A DNA stretch of 64,000 bases, taken from positions 186,001 through 250,000 of the forward strand of contig CAVQWH010000001.1 in NCBI GenBank assembly GCA_963717595.1. The letters are read 5' to 3'. The position numbers and the translations under genes were made by a program. Below, piece by piece: positions 1-9,382 of this stretch. Position 1 is the first letter of the stretch, and each line of letters starts with the position of its first letter. The stretch is from CAVQWH01 sp963717595 (GTDB taxonomy: Bacteria > Patescibacteriota > Saccharimonadia > Saccharimonadales > Saccharimonadaceae). Under the pieces are notes generated by a model. The model had not been told where the DNA came from. It did not search any database and worked only from the letters and a program-made list of their open reading frames with translations.

Positions 1-2276
1 CTCCTCCACGCTTGTGAGTAGGGAAATTAGAGGCTTTAGTTAGCTTACCATAACCCTTTGAGCTAACCACAAGTAGTTTTGGATCTTCATAAGCTAAATC
101 CATACCTACAACTTTATCTCCTGGTCGTAATCTAATACCCCGCACACCCCTAGCAGTCCTGCCCATGGCCCGAGCATCTGTCTCTTTAAATCGAATAGCT
201 TGGCCAAACATAGTACTGATAATCACTTCATCGTTCCCGCTACTCTTTTGAATCCAACAAAGCTCATCGCCCTTATCTAGGCGTATAGCAATAAGCCCGC
301 TAGTGCGAATATTAGCATATGCCTTGAGAGGAGTTTTCTTCACTGTACCCTTAGCTGTAGCCATTATTAAGTAGCCGTCATCTTCTGGTTTATAATCTTT
401 ATCAATTTTAATAATTGAGCTTATACGTTCTTCCGGTTGCAGCTGCAGAAGATTTACTGCTGCTACACCTTTAGCCGACAAAGAAGCAGCTGGAACTTCG
501 TAGGCCTTTAACCTAAAGACTCGACCCCGGTTCGTAAAGAAGAGTAGCCAATCATGCGTACTAGCCGACACGAGTTGGTCTATAACATCTTCTTCTTTCG
601 TGGTCATACCTCTCTTGCCCTTACCGCCACGGTGCTGCTTACGGTAATCACTCAAGAGCGTACGCTTAATGTAGTTTTCAGTCGTAAGCAGGATAACACT
701 ATCTTCTTCTGGTATAAGTTCTTCATCGCTAAACTTGCCCAGCTCGTGGTTGATGATTTTACTTCGACGTTCATCGCCGTACTTTTCCTTCATCTCTAAG
801 AGTTCAGCCTTGATAATCCCTAGTATCTTTTTTTCATCTGCCAAAATTTCTTCAAATCGCTTAATCATTTTAAGTAGCTCATTCAACTCATCTTCTATAG
901 ACTGACGTTCAAGCCCAGTAAGACGACGAAGCTGCATCGCCAATATGGCCTTGGCTTGGATTTCACTCAACTTGAATTTAGCTATCAAGTTCTTTTCCGC
1001 TTCTTCTTGCGTCTTGCTAGCGCGAATCGTCTTAATAACCTCATCAATATGATCAAGAGCTATCTTATAGCCTTCAAGTATATGTGCTCGTTCTTTTGCT
1101 TTGCGAAGTTCAAATTCAGTACGACGGCGAACAACGCTTTGGCGATGCTTGATAAACTCTTGCAACATTTCCTGCAAGCCCAATATTCTTGGCTGAATTC
1201 CGTCAATAAGGGAGAGCATATTGAAATTGAAGCTAGTCTGAAGAGCAGTGAGCTTATAAAGTTGGTTTAATAGCTTCTTCGGGTATGAATCTTTTTTAAG
1301 CTCAATTACCACACGTACCTTACCGCGAGCGGTTTCGTCACGCAAGTCACTGATACCAGTAATCTTTTTATCTTTAACTAACTCCGCAATCTTTTCGATT
1401 AAGGTAGCCTTGTTAACACCGTAAGGAATTTCCGTAACAACAATTTGATGACGGCCCTTTCTTAGTCTCCTCAATGTCAGCCACTGCACGGACCATAACG
1501 CTGCCACGACCAGTTTGATAGGCTTGCTTCATAGGCGCACCACCATAAATAGTTGCGCTTGTCGGAAAGTCCGGTCCTTTAACGTGCTTCAGAAGATCAT
1601 CAATAGTCGCTTCTGGATTATCAATGAGCTCGATTGATGCGTCAATTAGTTCCCCGAGATTATGTGGCGGAATATTAGTTGCCATACCGACTGCGATACC
1701 GATTTGACCATTCAGAAGAAGATTTGGCACCTTTGCCGGAAGCACAATCGGCTCCTGACGAGACCCATCATAGTTATCACGGAAATCAACCGTTTCTTTG
1801 TCTATGTCGGCCAACATTTCATCAGCCATGCGCTGCATCCGAGCCTCGGTATAACGCATTGCAGCAGCTGGATCACCATCCATTGAACCAAAGTTACCCT
1901 GACCGTCCACCATCGGATAGCGAAGCGACCATGGCTGCGCCAGACGAACCATCGAATCATATATAGCACTGTCACCGTGAGGATGGTACTTACCCATTAC
2001 GTCACCGACTATCAAGGCGCTTTTGACAAATTTCGCACCGGATCGATTCCCGTTCTGGTTCATCGAATATAAAATACGACGATGGACAGGTTTTAAGCCG
2101 TCTCGGACATCCGGTAAAGCACGGTCGATAATCACGCTCATTGAATAGCGAAGATAACTGTCTTCCATGACATTCTCAAGAGTACGGTATTCAAGGCCCG
2201 GCACTTGTGGCTGTAGCTGCACGCTTTCGCTTGCTTTGTCCTTATTCATGGTTGTTTCATTGTTATCATCATTCAT
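1..2276 (-). CDS. gyrA: DNA gyrase subunit A (3' end outside window, one frameshift)
   Basis: Type IIA topoisomerase A subunit, which cleaves and rejoins DNA and with GyrB introduces negative supercoils. Visible are the quinolone-region motif HPHGDSAIYDS, the catalytic tyrosine in AAAMRYTEAR, and a GyrA-box-like QHRGGKG that favours GyrA over ParC. The reading frame breaks at 1455-1457: after ADIEETKKG the frame is wrong, and removing one base of the CCC run restores RHQIVVTEIPYGVNKAT and an open frame to the window edge, where the C-terminal pinwheel is still incomplete. It starts 2 bases after the gyrB stop, so the two form a gyrB-gyrA operon. One extra base in a short homopolymer is probably a sequencing error, because the gene is essential. 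Confidence 0.95.
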
Positions 2277-2278
2277 TT

Positions 2279-4252
2279 TTATACATCCAATTCTTCTAAT
2301 TCAACTTCGCGTGCACGGCTCTGAATAAATGTCTTGCGTGGCAACACCTCATCGCCCATGAGCTTCGTAAATATGGCATCAGCCTCTTCAGCATCTTCTA
2401 GGCGCACCTGTACTAAAACACGGTTCTCAGGATTCATCGTAGTTTCCCAAAGTTGTTCAGCGTCCATCTCTCCTAGACCTTTGAAGCGCGAAATTGTAAC
2501 GCCAGCTTGCTTAATTTTATCTTCTTCATTACTTTTTACTGTGCCGCGGGCAGCTTTGTCAGCTATAATTTCGTCAAGAATTTTATCCCGCTCTTCTTCA
2601 TTATAAGCGTATTGCTTCTTCTGCCCTCTATTAACACTATAAAGTGGCGGTTTTGCCAAATAAACATATCCCCCTTCTACTATTTCTTTCATATAGCGGA
2701 AGAGGAATGTCAGCAACAACGTGGAAATATGGCTTCCATCAACATCAGCATCTGTCATTATAATTATCTTATGGTAACGCAAGCCGTTGACATCAAACTG
2801 CTCACCAATCCCCGCTCCAAAGGCTTGAATCATAGCGACGATTTCCTTATTGGCAAACATTTTGTCCAAGCGAGCCCGCTCGGTGTTGAGAACTTTACCA
2901 CGAAGGGGTAAAATCGCCTGGGTTATACTGTTTCTACCCTCTTTAGCAGAACCCGCTGCTGAGTTTCCCTCAACGATGTAAATTTCACTATCAGTTGGAC
3001 TTTTGCTTGAACAATCCCACAACTTTCCAGGCAGACCCATGCCGTCTAGCGCCCCTTTGCGAAGCACGTTGTCACGAGCTGCTCGAGCAGCTTTTCTTGC
3101 TCGAGCAGCAAGCACTGCCTTTCCAACAATCTTTTTTGCCACATCCGGATTTTCCTCAAGATAGTAGCTAAAATACTCGTTCATTACCTGTTCAACGTAG
3201 CGGCGTACTTCAGGATTACCCAATTTATTCTTAGTCTGACCTTCAAACTGCGGGTCGGGAAGCTTGACTAGAATAATAGCTGTTAAACCCTCTCGTATAT
3301 CATCGCCGGTAAGGTTATCTTCCTTTTCCTTGAGCAAACTGTTTTTACGAGCGTAGTCATTGATAACACGTGTTAGCGCTGAACGAAAACCCACCAGGTG
3401 TGTACCGCCGTCTGGAGTCAGAACATTGTTAGCGAAAGGTTTTACTGTCTCAATAAAAGTATCGTTGTATTGAATTGCTACTTCAACCATAGAATCCTCA
3501 ACTTGCTTCTCAACATAGAACACTTCATCGCTCAAAACATCTTTACCAATATTAAGGTGTTTGACGTAACTACGAATACCACCTTCAAAGTAAAAAGCAG
3601 CACGATCATTAGTACGCTCATCCTCAACTGCTACATAAACGCCTTTTGTGAGATACGCCTGATGACGAAGATAATTAACAACCCATTTATAGTCAAACTC
3701 TACTGTCTCCTTGAAAATAGTCACATCAGGGTAAAATGTAGTCAATGTACCAGTTTTATCAGTTTTGCCGACGGTCTTAATCTCAGCTTGGGGTACTCCA
3801 GTTGCATATTCTTGACGATAGACTTTCCCATCTTTACGAACCTCAGCGATTAATTTGGTTGATAGGGCATTGACAACACTTGAACCGACTCCATGAAGAC
3901 CAGATGATACTTTGTAGCCACCACCCCCAAATTTACCACCAGCGTGCAGAACGGTTAATACGGTCTCAAGCGTACTTTTACCCGTTTTTGCATGCTTATC
4001 AACAGGAATACCACGTCCATTATCTTCTACACTCACTCCGCCATCTTTTAGCAAAGTTACTTTGATTCTGGTAGCGTATCCTGCAATCGCCTCATCAATG
4101 GAATTATCAGCAATTTCTTTTATCAAGTGGTGCAGGCCTTCATAACCCGTACTACCTATGTACATACCAGGTCTTTTACGAACTGGTTCAAGTCCTTCTA
4201 AAACTTGAATTTGGCTAGCATCATAACTAGCAGTTGATGTTTGTTTGTTCAT
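2279..4252 (-). CDS. gyrB: DNA gyrase subunit B
   Basis: ATPase subunit of gyrase, 657 residues, full length for the family without the long insertions of proteobacterial GyrB. The GHKL ATPase part shows EDNGRGIPVDKH and a GLHGVGSSVVNALS loop; the TOPRIM part shows VEGNSAAGSAKEGRN and the metal-binding DADVDGSHI; the C-terminus has the SRFKGLGEMDAEQLWETTMNP element. It lies directly upstream of gyrA and has its own promoter about 45 bases before the ATG. Function is certain from the family motifs. Confidence 0.98.
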   Translation of the reverse strand: MNKQTSTASYDASQIQVLEGLEPVRKRPGMYIGSTGYEGLHHLIKEIADNSIDEAIAGYATRIKVTLLKDGGVSVEDNGRGIPVDKHAKTGKSTLETVLTVLHAGGKFGGGGYKVSSGLHGVGSSVVNALSTKLIAEVRKDGKVYRQEYATGVPQAEIKTVGKTDKTGTLTTFYPDVTIFKETVEFDYKWVVNYLRHQAYLTKGVYVAVEDERTNDRAAFYFEGGIRSYVKHLNIGKDVLSDEVFYVEKQVEDSMVEVAIQYNDTFIETVKPFANNVLTPDGGTHLVGFRSALTRVINDYARKNSLLKEKEDNLTGDDIREGLTAIILVKLPDPQFEGQTKNKLGNPEVRRYVEQVMNEYFSYYLEENPDVAKKIVGKAVLAARARKAARAARDNVLRKGALDGMGLPGKLWDCSSKSPTDSEIYIVEGNSAAGSAKEGRNSITQAILPLRGKVLNTERARLDKMFANKEIVAMIQAFGAGIGEQFDVNGLRYHKIIIMTDADVDGSHISTLLLTFLFRYMKEIVEGGYVYLAKPPLYSVNRGQKKQYAYNEEERDKILDEIIADKAARGTVKSNEEDKIKQAGVTISRFKGLGEMDAEQLWETTMNPENRVLVQVRLEDAEEADAIFTKLMGDEVLPRKTFIQSRAREVELEELDV

Positions 4253-4295
4253 ATTCCCCCATCTTCCAGATAGTATAGCTATTTACAACTACTCT

Positions 4296-4325
4296 ATTAT
4301 ACCTGGTAAATTGTACTCGGTGCAA
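4296..4325 (-). promoter_or_regulatory. gyrB-gyrA promoter
   Basis: On the minus strand TTGCAC (4320-4325) and a perfect TATAAT (4296-4301) are separated by 18 bases. They lie about 45 bases upstream of the gyrB ATG, which leaves a short leader. Confidence 0.7.
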
Positions 4326-4390
4326 CTAAATTGTCCTGAACATAATTATTATACTTAGCTTATAGCCGCGGCCTGCTACCAAAATTAAAG

Positions 4391-7159
4391 TTATCTAAGT
4401 TTAATTTGACCTTCAAAATCTGAGTTAGTAGGTCCGCTGGAGTTTTCAGAAGGCTTTTGAGGTTGGATAGACTTACTTTGACTACCAAAGGGCTTAGGTG
4501 TAGGGGGCTGTTTGATGGTAGTAAAAGAGTCCGAGGTATTAGCAGGCTTTGAAGATTGACCCAGTACTTGATCTGGCTTATTGGCTAGTTGTTTACGCTT
4601 AGCTAACCACTCATCAAGGAAGGAAGGTTGGGAGCTTTTTGAATCTGAATCTTTAGCAGAGTAAGGTGAACCTTTGGGCACCGCTCCTGACAAAGATGGC
4701 TTAGTAGGTTTGCCTGCAGGCTGAAGACGCTTAGATATAGCTTCTTCCACTTCTTTTCTCGGATGGCCATATTTAGCCGCAGACAACCGCTTAAGCGCAG
4801 TGGCTAGCTTAAGATTAGGTTTGCCTAAAGGAGGGATTAGAGACATGCTAAACGGCGCTGAAGGGGTGTTATTAATTAATACTGTAGTGATAGTTTCAAA
4901 GTTTGGTAGTTTAGCAAGATCACTTGCGTTAAATATAGGCTCAAACCTTTTTTCTAATAACTCTGCATCTGTGGTGCCAATACGACCGCTAATAACGGTT
5001 CCCACATTACCAATTATTGCTTCACGCACTTTATCAGTTAGCTGAGTCATGAACTGATTCCCCAGTATTAAGCTAAGTCGATATTTTCTCGCCTCAGATA
5101 AAATTGACTCAAAACTATCCGTAGCAAAATTCTGAAACTCGTCCACATATAAACTGAAGTCTACACGCTTTTCTTCATCTTCTATATCTGCACGACTCAT
5201 AGCAGCAACCTGGAACTTCATAACAAATATAATGCCTAGCAAGTTAGAGTTAAGCTCTCCCATTTTCCCTTTACTAAGGTTAACAAGCAGTATTTTTTTA
5301 TTATCCATAATCTCCCGTATCTTAAAACCACTTTTAGTTTGCCCAATAATATTGCGCATTGCATCGTTAGATATAAATGGTCCAAACTTACTAACTACCC
5401 AACTAATAATTTCTCCCGCTTCGTTAGAGCGCTGAGAAGCTGGGAATTCCTTAGTCCAAAAATCAAGCACTGTTTGATCTTTAACATATTTGAGCTTGCT
5501 ATTTCTAAACTCCTGATCAACTAACACCTTAGGGATATCAACAAACGTACCTCCAGCAGGATCTGCCATTAAAAGTAAGGCGCTTTGACGAAATATATGC
5601 TCCAGCCGCGGCCCTACAATACCTGTGTGACCAGGGTCGTATAAACTATAGAGCATATTAATAGCTTCTTGTACTAAAAAGTCTTTCTGATCCGGGTGAT
5701 CAAACTCAAACATATTAAGCCCCACAGGGTTTTCCATATCTCCTGGGTTAAAGTAAATTACATCTTCAACGCGCTCCTTTGGTACCATGCCTAAAAGAGC
5801 CTCGGCAGAGTCACCGTGAGGGTCCACGAAAGCAAAACCTCTACCTTCAAGCATGTCCTGTAAGGCTAGGTTCTCTAATAACTTAGATTTTCCTGTACCA
5901 GTTTGGCCAATTATATATACGTGACGACGTCTATCTGTATCATTTAGTCTTATCTGTTTCTTCACCCCCCTGTAAACGTTATAGCCTAAAAGCAGCCCTT
6001 CGGTTAGTGTCTGGTTTGGCCGATCAACTTGCTTGGAGGCTTGGCGTTGTAATTGTGACGTCGGAATGTTCTTTTGATCTGGTAAGTGAAATATAGTGGC
6101 CAGCTCCAGGCTGTTAAGAATGCTTTTATTAGAAGCTTGGGGAAAGAAGCGAAAAATAAACGAAGTTACAAACTCTTCAATATTTTTAGCCACTACAAAT
6201 TTAAATCCATTTCTGTTAGGAGAGTCGAATAGATAGAAAACTGCGACCAGGTTCTTCAATAAGGACTGCGCTTTTGCGGAAGTATTAGAAGATACCAGCA
6301 CCCTAATTAAAACTTCATATCCTGGATACTGAGTTTTCTCTTCAATTGAATCGATAATAGAAGACTCCAAAGAAGATAGCTGGCGTTTTTCTTCTGGCTT
6401 ATCTGACGATTCTGGCGGCTTCCATAATACTTCTAGCATTTTAGGTGAAACTAAACTAGAAGATCCACCACCCTTGCTTTCTTTCTCTTTCTTAATCTTA
6501 CCCGCAGAAGTAAGTGCATCTTTTGCCCAGCTTTCTCTGGCAGGGCGTAGTAAAATTTGAACCGCAGCTCCGTCTTCCTTCCCAGCAGAAGACAGTGCAT
6601 TTAACATCGCTCTCATAGCATCACGCTTAGATTCTTGAAAAGTGGCAATAGGATACACATAGCTCTTTTTTAGAGTAAGTTCTCCGCCGATAGTACCACT
6701 TATCTTACCCGTCTTGCTAAAAACATTGTGCTCCTCTACTTCTTCTAGTCGAGCAGAAGGATAGGCGGCTGCTACGGCTTGGCGCACTACGTCTACTAGT
6801 ACAACAGGGGCTACCGCGTAATAATAAATAATACCCTTGCTGGCTACAATCTCAAATGCTATATGGCGCTGTCCAAAAACCTTACTCTTAAAGCCCTTGG
6901 TGACAGTGCTAGCTATAATGTTATATATAACTTGGGCCTGAGATATGCTTTCTTCAGTAATGTCTCGCTCATCTCTCCCGCCACCTTCAATATCGTCACT
7001 TTCTGGAGGAATATGAATGAGCATAGGCACCATCTTTAAACCACGTTCATAGTTTTTAGACTCACGCATTGCACGAGAGTACAACCAGTAGCCTAGTAGG
7101 CCAAACCCAACCCCTAGACATACAACTATAAAAACTCCTATAAGTATGCCCGCTGTCAT
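4391..7159 (-). CDS. VirD4/TraG-like (DUF87-type) membrane-anchored ATPase
   Basis: 922-residue protein with one N-terminal membrane segment (about residues 4-28), then an uncharacterised region and a RecA-like motor domain. Walker A is GQTGTGKSK at residues 418-426, followed by AFVDPHGDSAE; Walker B is LYVDEFQNFA, followed by SEARKYRLSLILGNQ. These are hallmarks of TraG/VirD4/HerA-type DNA or protein translocation motors. The C-terminal ~150 residues are low complexity, rich in Ser, Pro and Lys, and probably disordered. Two small genes follow upstream on the same strand. No relaxase or other conjugation gene is visible here, so a role in conjugation is not supported; it may be a cell-envelope translocase. 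Family assignment is confident, function is inference. Confidence 0.85.
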   Translation of the reverse strand: MTAGILIGVFIVVCLGVGFGLLGYWLYSRAMRESKNYERGLKMVPMLIHIPPESDDIEGGGRDERDITEESISQAQVIYNIIASTVTKGFKSKVFGQRHIAFEIVASKGIIYYYAVAPVVLVDVVRQAVAAAYPSARLEEVEEHNVFSKTGKISGTIGGELTLKKSYVYPIATFQESKRDAMRAMLNALSSAGKEDGAAVQILLRPARESWAKDALTSAGKIKKEKESKGGGSSSLVSPKMLEVLWKPPESSDKPEEKRQLSSLESSIIDSIEEKTQYPGYEVLIRVLVSSNTSAKAQSLLKNLVAVFYLFDSPNRNGFKFVVAKNIEEFVTSFIFRFFPQASNKSILNSLELATIFHLPDQKNIPTSQLQRQASKQVDRPNQTLTEGLLLGYNVYRGVKKQIRLNDTDRRRHVYIIGQTGTGKSKLLENLALQDMLEGRGFAFVDPHGDSAEALLGMVPKERVEDVIYFNPGDMENPVGLNMFEFDHPDQKDFLVQEAINMLYSLYDPGHTGIVGPRLEHIFRQSALLLMADPAGGTFVDIPKVLVDQEFRNSKLKYVKDQTVLDFWTKEFPASQRSNEAGEIISWVVSKFGPFISNDAMRNIIGQTKSGFKIREIMDNKKILLVNLSKGKMGELNSNLLGIIFVMKFQVAAMSRADIEDEEKRVDFSLYVDEFQNFATDSFESILSEARKYRLSLILGNQFMTQLTDKVREAIIGNVGTVISGRIGTTDAELLEKRFEPIFNASDLAKLPNFETITTVLINNTPSAPFSMSLIPPLGKPNLKLATALKRLSAAKYGHPRKEVEEAISKRLQPAGKPTKPSLSGAVPKGSPYSAKDSDSKSSQPSFLDEWLAKRKQLANKPDQVLGQSSKPANTSDSFTTIKQPPTPKPFGSQSKSIQPQKPSENSSGPTNSDFEGQIKLR

Positions 7160-7189
7160 ATTAACTAGTTTACATCACATACGTAACGA

Positions 7190-7618
7190 TTAAGAGTCAT
7201 TTGGTAAATTCATTTGCTTACCAAAGCGCTTATTAAGGTAGTCAGCCTGCATTTTACTAACTTCGTGACTTTGCTTATGGGGATCTTCTCTAGTTTCTGC
7301 TACAACCTTTTTTGCCTTATCTACCCACTCCTTCTCTATGCGATCATCGTCATTGGCTACTGTTGGATTATCGTCATCAGTAGCATTAGTAGCCACGCTG
7401 GGTTGTGGCTTGGGAGGAGAAGGTATAGAAATTGTCGTAGCAGCCTGTGTGGCGGCCTGTAAGGCACTGTCGTCACTCACCACATTTCCTTTCTCAGGAG
7501 AAATGCTAGGCATTTCTGGAGAGCGTTCAATAGACTTAGAAGGAATCTCGGGCTGAATATTAGTTTCAGGCGAGCGTATTTCTGGAGATAAGTTAGGACG
7601 CGGTAATTTAGGTTCCAT
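7190..7618 (-). CDS. Small Pro/Ser-rich protein upstream of the TraG-like ATPase
   Basis: 142 residues, not recognised. The first ~100 residues are rich in Pro, Ser, Glu and Thr with repeated SPE/RSPE units and look disordered. The last ~45 residues are charged and predicted helical (EKEWVDKAKKVVAETREDP, ending KRFGKQMNLPNDS). It has no signal peptide or membrane segment. It lies 30 bases upstream of the ATPase gene on the same strand, so co-expression and a partner or adaptor role are plausible but unproven. Confidence 0.7.
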   Translation of the reverse strand: MEPKLPRPNLSPEIRSPETNIQPEIPSKSIERSPEMPSISPEKGNVVSDDSALQAATQAATTISIPSPPKPQPSVATNATDDDNPTVANDDDRIEKEWVDKAKKVVAETREDPHKQSHEVSKMQADYLNKRFGKQMNLPNDS

Positions 7619-7665
7619 AATTACAATTTAGTATAGCACATTGAGCATAAGAAATTTATCAGTGC

Positions 7666-8064
7666 CTACGAACGTTTTACTACATAAAATACAGCTAGTA
7701 CTATTAGAACTCCAACCAATATAACATCATTAATTTTTAGCTGCCCAATCGACTGCACAGCTAATAAAAGAACTGGGAAAAAGGCTACTACACTGGCCAC
7801 GTAATATACTTTATGAGACTTAAATTTATTTTTAGAAATACTCTCATCAGTACCACCGGTCCTTTTTCTAATGCGTAAGTACAGTTTAAAGACTAGCTTG
7901 GCAAACAAAAAAAATATGCTTAAGAAAAAAGCATACAGTAATACGAATACCAATAGTATCTCTCCCGGAGTAGCATCACTAGGACTTACGGAATTCCATA
8001 TATAAAGCAGCGCAATAATAGTCAAAACAGGTAGCATATAAATTAACTTTGACCAAAAAGACAT
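7666..8064 (-). CDS. Small multi-pass membrane protein
   Basis: 132 residues with about four hydrophobic segments (roughly residues 8-25, 33-58, 85-102 and 112-130), separated by a basic cytoplasmic-type loop containing LRIRKRTGGTDES. No enzymatic motif is visible. It is the first gene of a minus-strand run with the Pro/Ser-rich protein and the TraG-like ATPase (gaps of 47 and 30 bases), suggesting a three-gene unit of membrane protein, disordered partner and motor. Function unknown. Confidence 0.7.
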   Translation of the reverse strand: MSFWSKLIYMLPVLTIIALLYIWNSVSPSDATPGEILLVFVLLYAFFLSIFFLFAKLVFKLYLRIRKRTGGTDESISKNKFKSHKVYYVASVVAFFPVLLLAVQSIGQLKINDVILVGVLIVLAVFYVVKRS

Positions 8065-8107
8065 GCTTTAATATTACCACTCCCTGCCACCAATAATTGA
8101 TATAAAG

Positions 8108-8371
8108 AAGAAAGCCTGGCGACAAATCCGCCACTGATTAAAAGATTATTAGGGCGCTTGCCGCCGAGGCGACTGACCGCTCCGCTCTTCACGAAAGAAG
8201 CTACGGAGCATAAATGTACGTGCCGCTCAGTTTATAATATTCCGAGCAACAAACTGCTCAACGCTAATAGGCGGAGCATGACGACGCTATGCTTAAAACA
8301 GCATTGTGTCGCCAGGTTTCAGTCTATTTAGTTTTTGTTAAAATTCAGCTTTTTGTTTTAAAAATAAGCTT
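8108..8371 (-). ncRNA. Candidate orphan structured RNA
   Basis: The 433-base gap between 8065 and 8497 has no credible ORF but is GC-rich and highly paired compared with its AT-rich flanks. An outer 10-bp perfect stem joins 8115-8124 with 8307-8316, a 6-bp stem joins 8127-8132 with 8270-8275, and inside are a long hairpin (8179-8184 with 8204-8209, plus an inner CTTC/GAAG stem) and a 5-bp hairpin (8244-8248 with 8255-8259). A TTGACA/TATAAA promoter sits upstream on the minus strand and a pyrimidine-rich tail follows the outer stem. The start is estimated from the promoter. No known family was recognised. Confidence 0.5.
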
Positions 8372-8377
8372 ATGCAC

Positions 8378-8407
8378 TTTATATCATGCTCGAGTAAGCT
8401 ATGTCAA
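8378..8407 (-). promoter_or_regulatory. Promoter of the candidate structured RNA
   Basis: Minus strand: TTGACA (8402-8407), 18-base spacer, TATAAA (8378-8383). No protein gene starts downstream before 8064, which is why an RNA product is proposed. Confidence 0.6.
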
Positions 8408-8497
8408 TGACTTGTTAAAAAATTTTATTGTTATTATAACTATAAAATTAATCTTAATCTGTTAATATATATTTATTACAACATTTTATTGTATTAA

Positions 8498-9184
8498 TTA
8501 CTGTTGTAATAAATATTTATTATAGCCTAAATTTACTAATTTGTCATAGGCATTTATTACATTTTTAGGAACTTTTTGATAAACCTGGAATCCACGACTG
8601 GGATATTTTATGATTCTTTGCAAGTCTCCAACCATTATGTTAATAACTGTATTCATTGGTTGCTTTTCATTAAAGTAATTCTCAAATTTTATTGGTGGAG
8701 AGGTAACACTAATATCTACCCTACTTTTTCCTGGCCATTGCTTCATAAAAGTAGCATACGTCCTACGTTCCATATAGGGTTTTTGGACTAGAATTATAGA
8801 TTTTGGCAAATAGTGGTTTAATTCTAGGACTTTATATCCAAATCTTATATTTTCGCCTGTGTTTTGTGATTTATTTTCTAAAATAACATCATCAAGAGAA
8901 ACCCCGCAGTTTTGAATTATATTAGCAAAATACTCTGCTTCAGTATCTCCATTCCAACTTGTCGCTAGTAAATCATTTTTGTGGCCTATGCCGCCGGAAA
9001 TTAAAATGTTTTTGCCATAACCCTGTTTATAAAGATCTGCAGCATAGCTAGCTACCCGTTCATCGCGACTCCCTAAAACAAAAATTAAATCTACTGCCTT
9101 CAACTTTTGATTCATTTTCATGTAAGACCATATAGTTTTAGCAGCTTGTTTAGTGACTTTGTCTAAAACTTCATCAGTACTCAT
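8498..9184 (-). CDS. YdcF/SanA-like DUF218 protein
   Basis: 228 residues of the DUF218 family (YdcF, SanA, ElyC), usually linked to envelope metabolism with unknown chemistry. The family pattern is visible in order: DLIFVLGSRDERV near residue 34, NILISGGIGHKND, ENKSQNTGENIRF, and SIILVQKPYMERRTYATF. There is no signal peptide, so it appears cytoplasmic. The gene is AT-rich. A TATAAT box lies 12 bases before the ATG (minus strand) and no Shine-Dalgarno is evident, so the 5' leader would be very short. Confidence 0.85.
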   Translation of the reverse strand: MSTDEVLDKVTKQAAKTIWSYMKMNQKLKAVDLIFVLGSRDERVASYAADLYKQGYGKNILISGGIGHKNDLLATSWNGDTEAEYFANIIQNCGVSLDDVILENKSQNTGENIRFGYKVLELNHYLPKSIILVQKPYMERRTYATFMKQWPGKSRVDISVTSPPIKFENYFNEKQPMNTVINIMVGDLQRIIKYPSRGFQVYQKVPKNVINAYDKLVNLGYNKYLLQQ

Positions 9185-9250
9185 AGTTTAACTTCAATTA
9201 TAACGCTTTTTATAAGTTTTCCACAGAAAAAACTTTATTAAAAAATAGTG

Positions 9251-9279
9251 TTGACACAAGCATTTTAAAAGAATATTAT
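9251..9279 (+). promoter_or_regulatory. Near-consensus sigma70 promoter with no gene behind it
   Basis: TTGACA (9251-9256), exactly 17 bases, TATTAT (9274-9279) on the plus strand. It reads toward purD, which is on the opposite strand, so its product must be short. Confidence 0.75.
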
Positions 9280-9285
9280 AGGGGT

Positions 9286-9377
9286 AGCTCTTGAATAAAA
9301 AACTTACTCAGGAGTTCAAAAACAAAAAGTCTCCAACACACGAAACAACCGCTACTCGCAGGCGGTTGTTTTGCTTT
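9286..9377 (+). ncRNA. Candidate small RNA (~90 nt)
   Basis: Transcript predicted between a near-consensus promoter (9251-9279) and a strong intrinsic terminator (9343-9371 plus T-rich tail). It holds no ATG-initiated frame of useful length. The body is A-rich, with short complementary segments TTGAA/TTCAA and GGAG/CTCC; an exposed GGAG and a CUCC could base-pair with ribosome binding sites or with each other. Ends are estimated from the promoter and terminator positions. Confidence 0.6.
9343..9371. terminator. Bidirectional terminator between sRNA candidate and purD
   Basis: Perfect 10-bp stem: 9343-9352 pairs with 9362-9371 around a 9-base loop, with A-rich and T-rich flanks. It serves the plus-strand sRNA candidate and lies 12 bases past the purD stop on the minus strand. 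Confidence 0.8.
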
Positions 9378-9382
9378 AGGTA

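Noticed and set aside
2507..3853. Plus-strand open frames opposite gyrB
   Set aside because: Shadows of a highly conserved gene with no expression signals.
4391..8064. Conjugative or integrative element
   Set aside because: A TraG-like motor is present but no relaxase, integrase or mating-pair genes, and base composition matches the chromosome.
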